Shown in pieces: positions 63,882 to 64,000 of a stretch of DNA of 64,000 nt. The notes under the pieces were generated by a model. The model did no database searches. It was not told the origin of the DNA and saw only the letters and a list, made by a program, of their open reading frames with translations. This DNA is from Azospirillum sp. TSH100 (lineage in GTDB: Bacteria > Pseudomonadota > Alphaproteobacteria > Azospirillales > Azospirillaceae). The translations under genes were made by a program, and so were the position numbers. Within the stretch, counting starts at the first letter, position 1. Every line of letters begins with the position of its first letter. The stretch lies in NCBI RefSeq assembly GCF_004923295.1, contig NZ_CP039634.1:1454001-1518000 (forward strand), in the 5' to 3' direction.

Positions 63882-64000
63882 TCAGGCGCCTTCCGGCACC
63901 GCGGTGGTCAGCGCCAGGGCGTGCAGTTCGCCGCCCATCCTCCCCTGAAGGGACGCGTAGACCATCTGGTGCTGCTGCACCCGGCTCTTGCCCTTGAAGG
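63882..64000 (-). CDS. BolA family protein, partial (cut by window edge)
   Basis: Only the last 39 codons are in the window: 'FKGKSRVQQHQMVYASLQGR' then 'MGGELHALALTTAVPEGA'. The conserved BolA helix 'SRVQQHQMVY' identifies it. BolA proteins bind Grx4-type glutaredoxins to form a [2Fe-2S] heterodimer, which fits the neighbouring grxD. The start lies beyond the window. Confidence 0.9.
   Translation of the reverse strand, partial: FKGKSRVQQHQMVYASLQGRMGGELHALALTTAVPEGA

Overview
The window is high-GC, densely coded DNA with the gene content of a free-living, nitrogen-fixing alphaproteobacterium of the Azospirillum type (Rhodospirillales). The pointers are a nif block (iscA-nifU-nifS-nifV-cysE-nifW) beside fixABCX, both behind recognisable sigma-54 promoters with NifA upstream activator sites, plus an alphaproteobacterial F1-ATPase inhibitor zeta subunit, a DUF1127 protein and many TctC/Fbp-type uptake genes. 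The genus is an inference from gene content, not from a marker gene. I see no tRNA, rRNA, CRISPR array, transposase or phage gene.

Layout. 0-11 kb: a GntR/FCD regulator, an EamA exporter, a Cys-rich lipoprotein, an N-formylglutamate amidohydrolase / carboxylate-amine ligase pair, a ferric-iron ABC transporter (fbpABC order, minus strand), then metY and a hydrolase. 11-18 kb: a three-PAS histidine kinase, queC, and a tripartite tricarboxylate transporter with tctC divergent from tctBA. 17.6-25 kb: small proteins, a cupin, a HAD hydrolase, DUF1127, a type III ornithine decarboxylase behind a probable leader-peptide gene, mgtC, a frameshifted Bcr/CflA efflux gene, ribF and a MaoC-like hydratase. 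25-35 kb: RlpA, hydrolases, AI-2E permease, CreA, an aspartoacylase-like protein, a second N-formylglutamate amidohydrolase, the zeta inhibitor, purC-purS and an AlkA-like glycosylase.

35-45 kb is an envelope block. A lipid kinase is divergent from an LpxH-like phosphoesterase plus glycosyltransferase pair; further on lie a diguanylate cyclase and waaA-lpxK-lpxL, which put Kdo and late acyl chains on lipid A. Two LysE exporters are interspersed. 45.3-46.2 kb carries a BglII/BstYI-family endonuclease-like gene with no methyltransferase in view, next to a large hybrid histidine kinase.

49.5-60.3 kb is the nitrogen-fixation region. fixABCX (electron bifurcation to nitrogenase) and iscA-nifU-nifS-nifV-cysE-nifW (Fe-S assembly, homocitrate, cysteine supply, nitrogenase protection) converge on each other. 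Between them lie an orphan response regulator and an unrecognised 100-residue protein. An unrecognised TPR-like gene is divergent from iscA and shares its NifA site. The window ends with an Old Yellow Enzyme / TetR pair with twin operators, rarD, and a grxD-bolA pair cut by the window edge.

Most worth a second look: the ornithine decarboxylase leader ORF with a hairpin over its stop codon, the orphan BglII-like gene, the Cys-rich tails on CysE and IscA in the nif operon, the two unassigned genes embedded in the nif/fix region, and a one-base frameshift in the Bcr/CflA gene.
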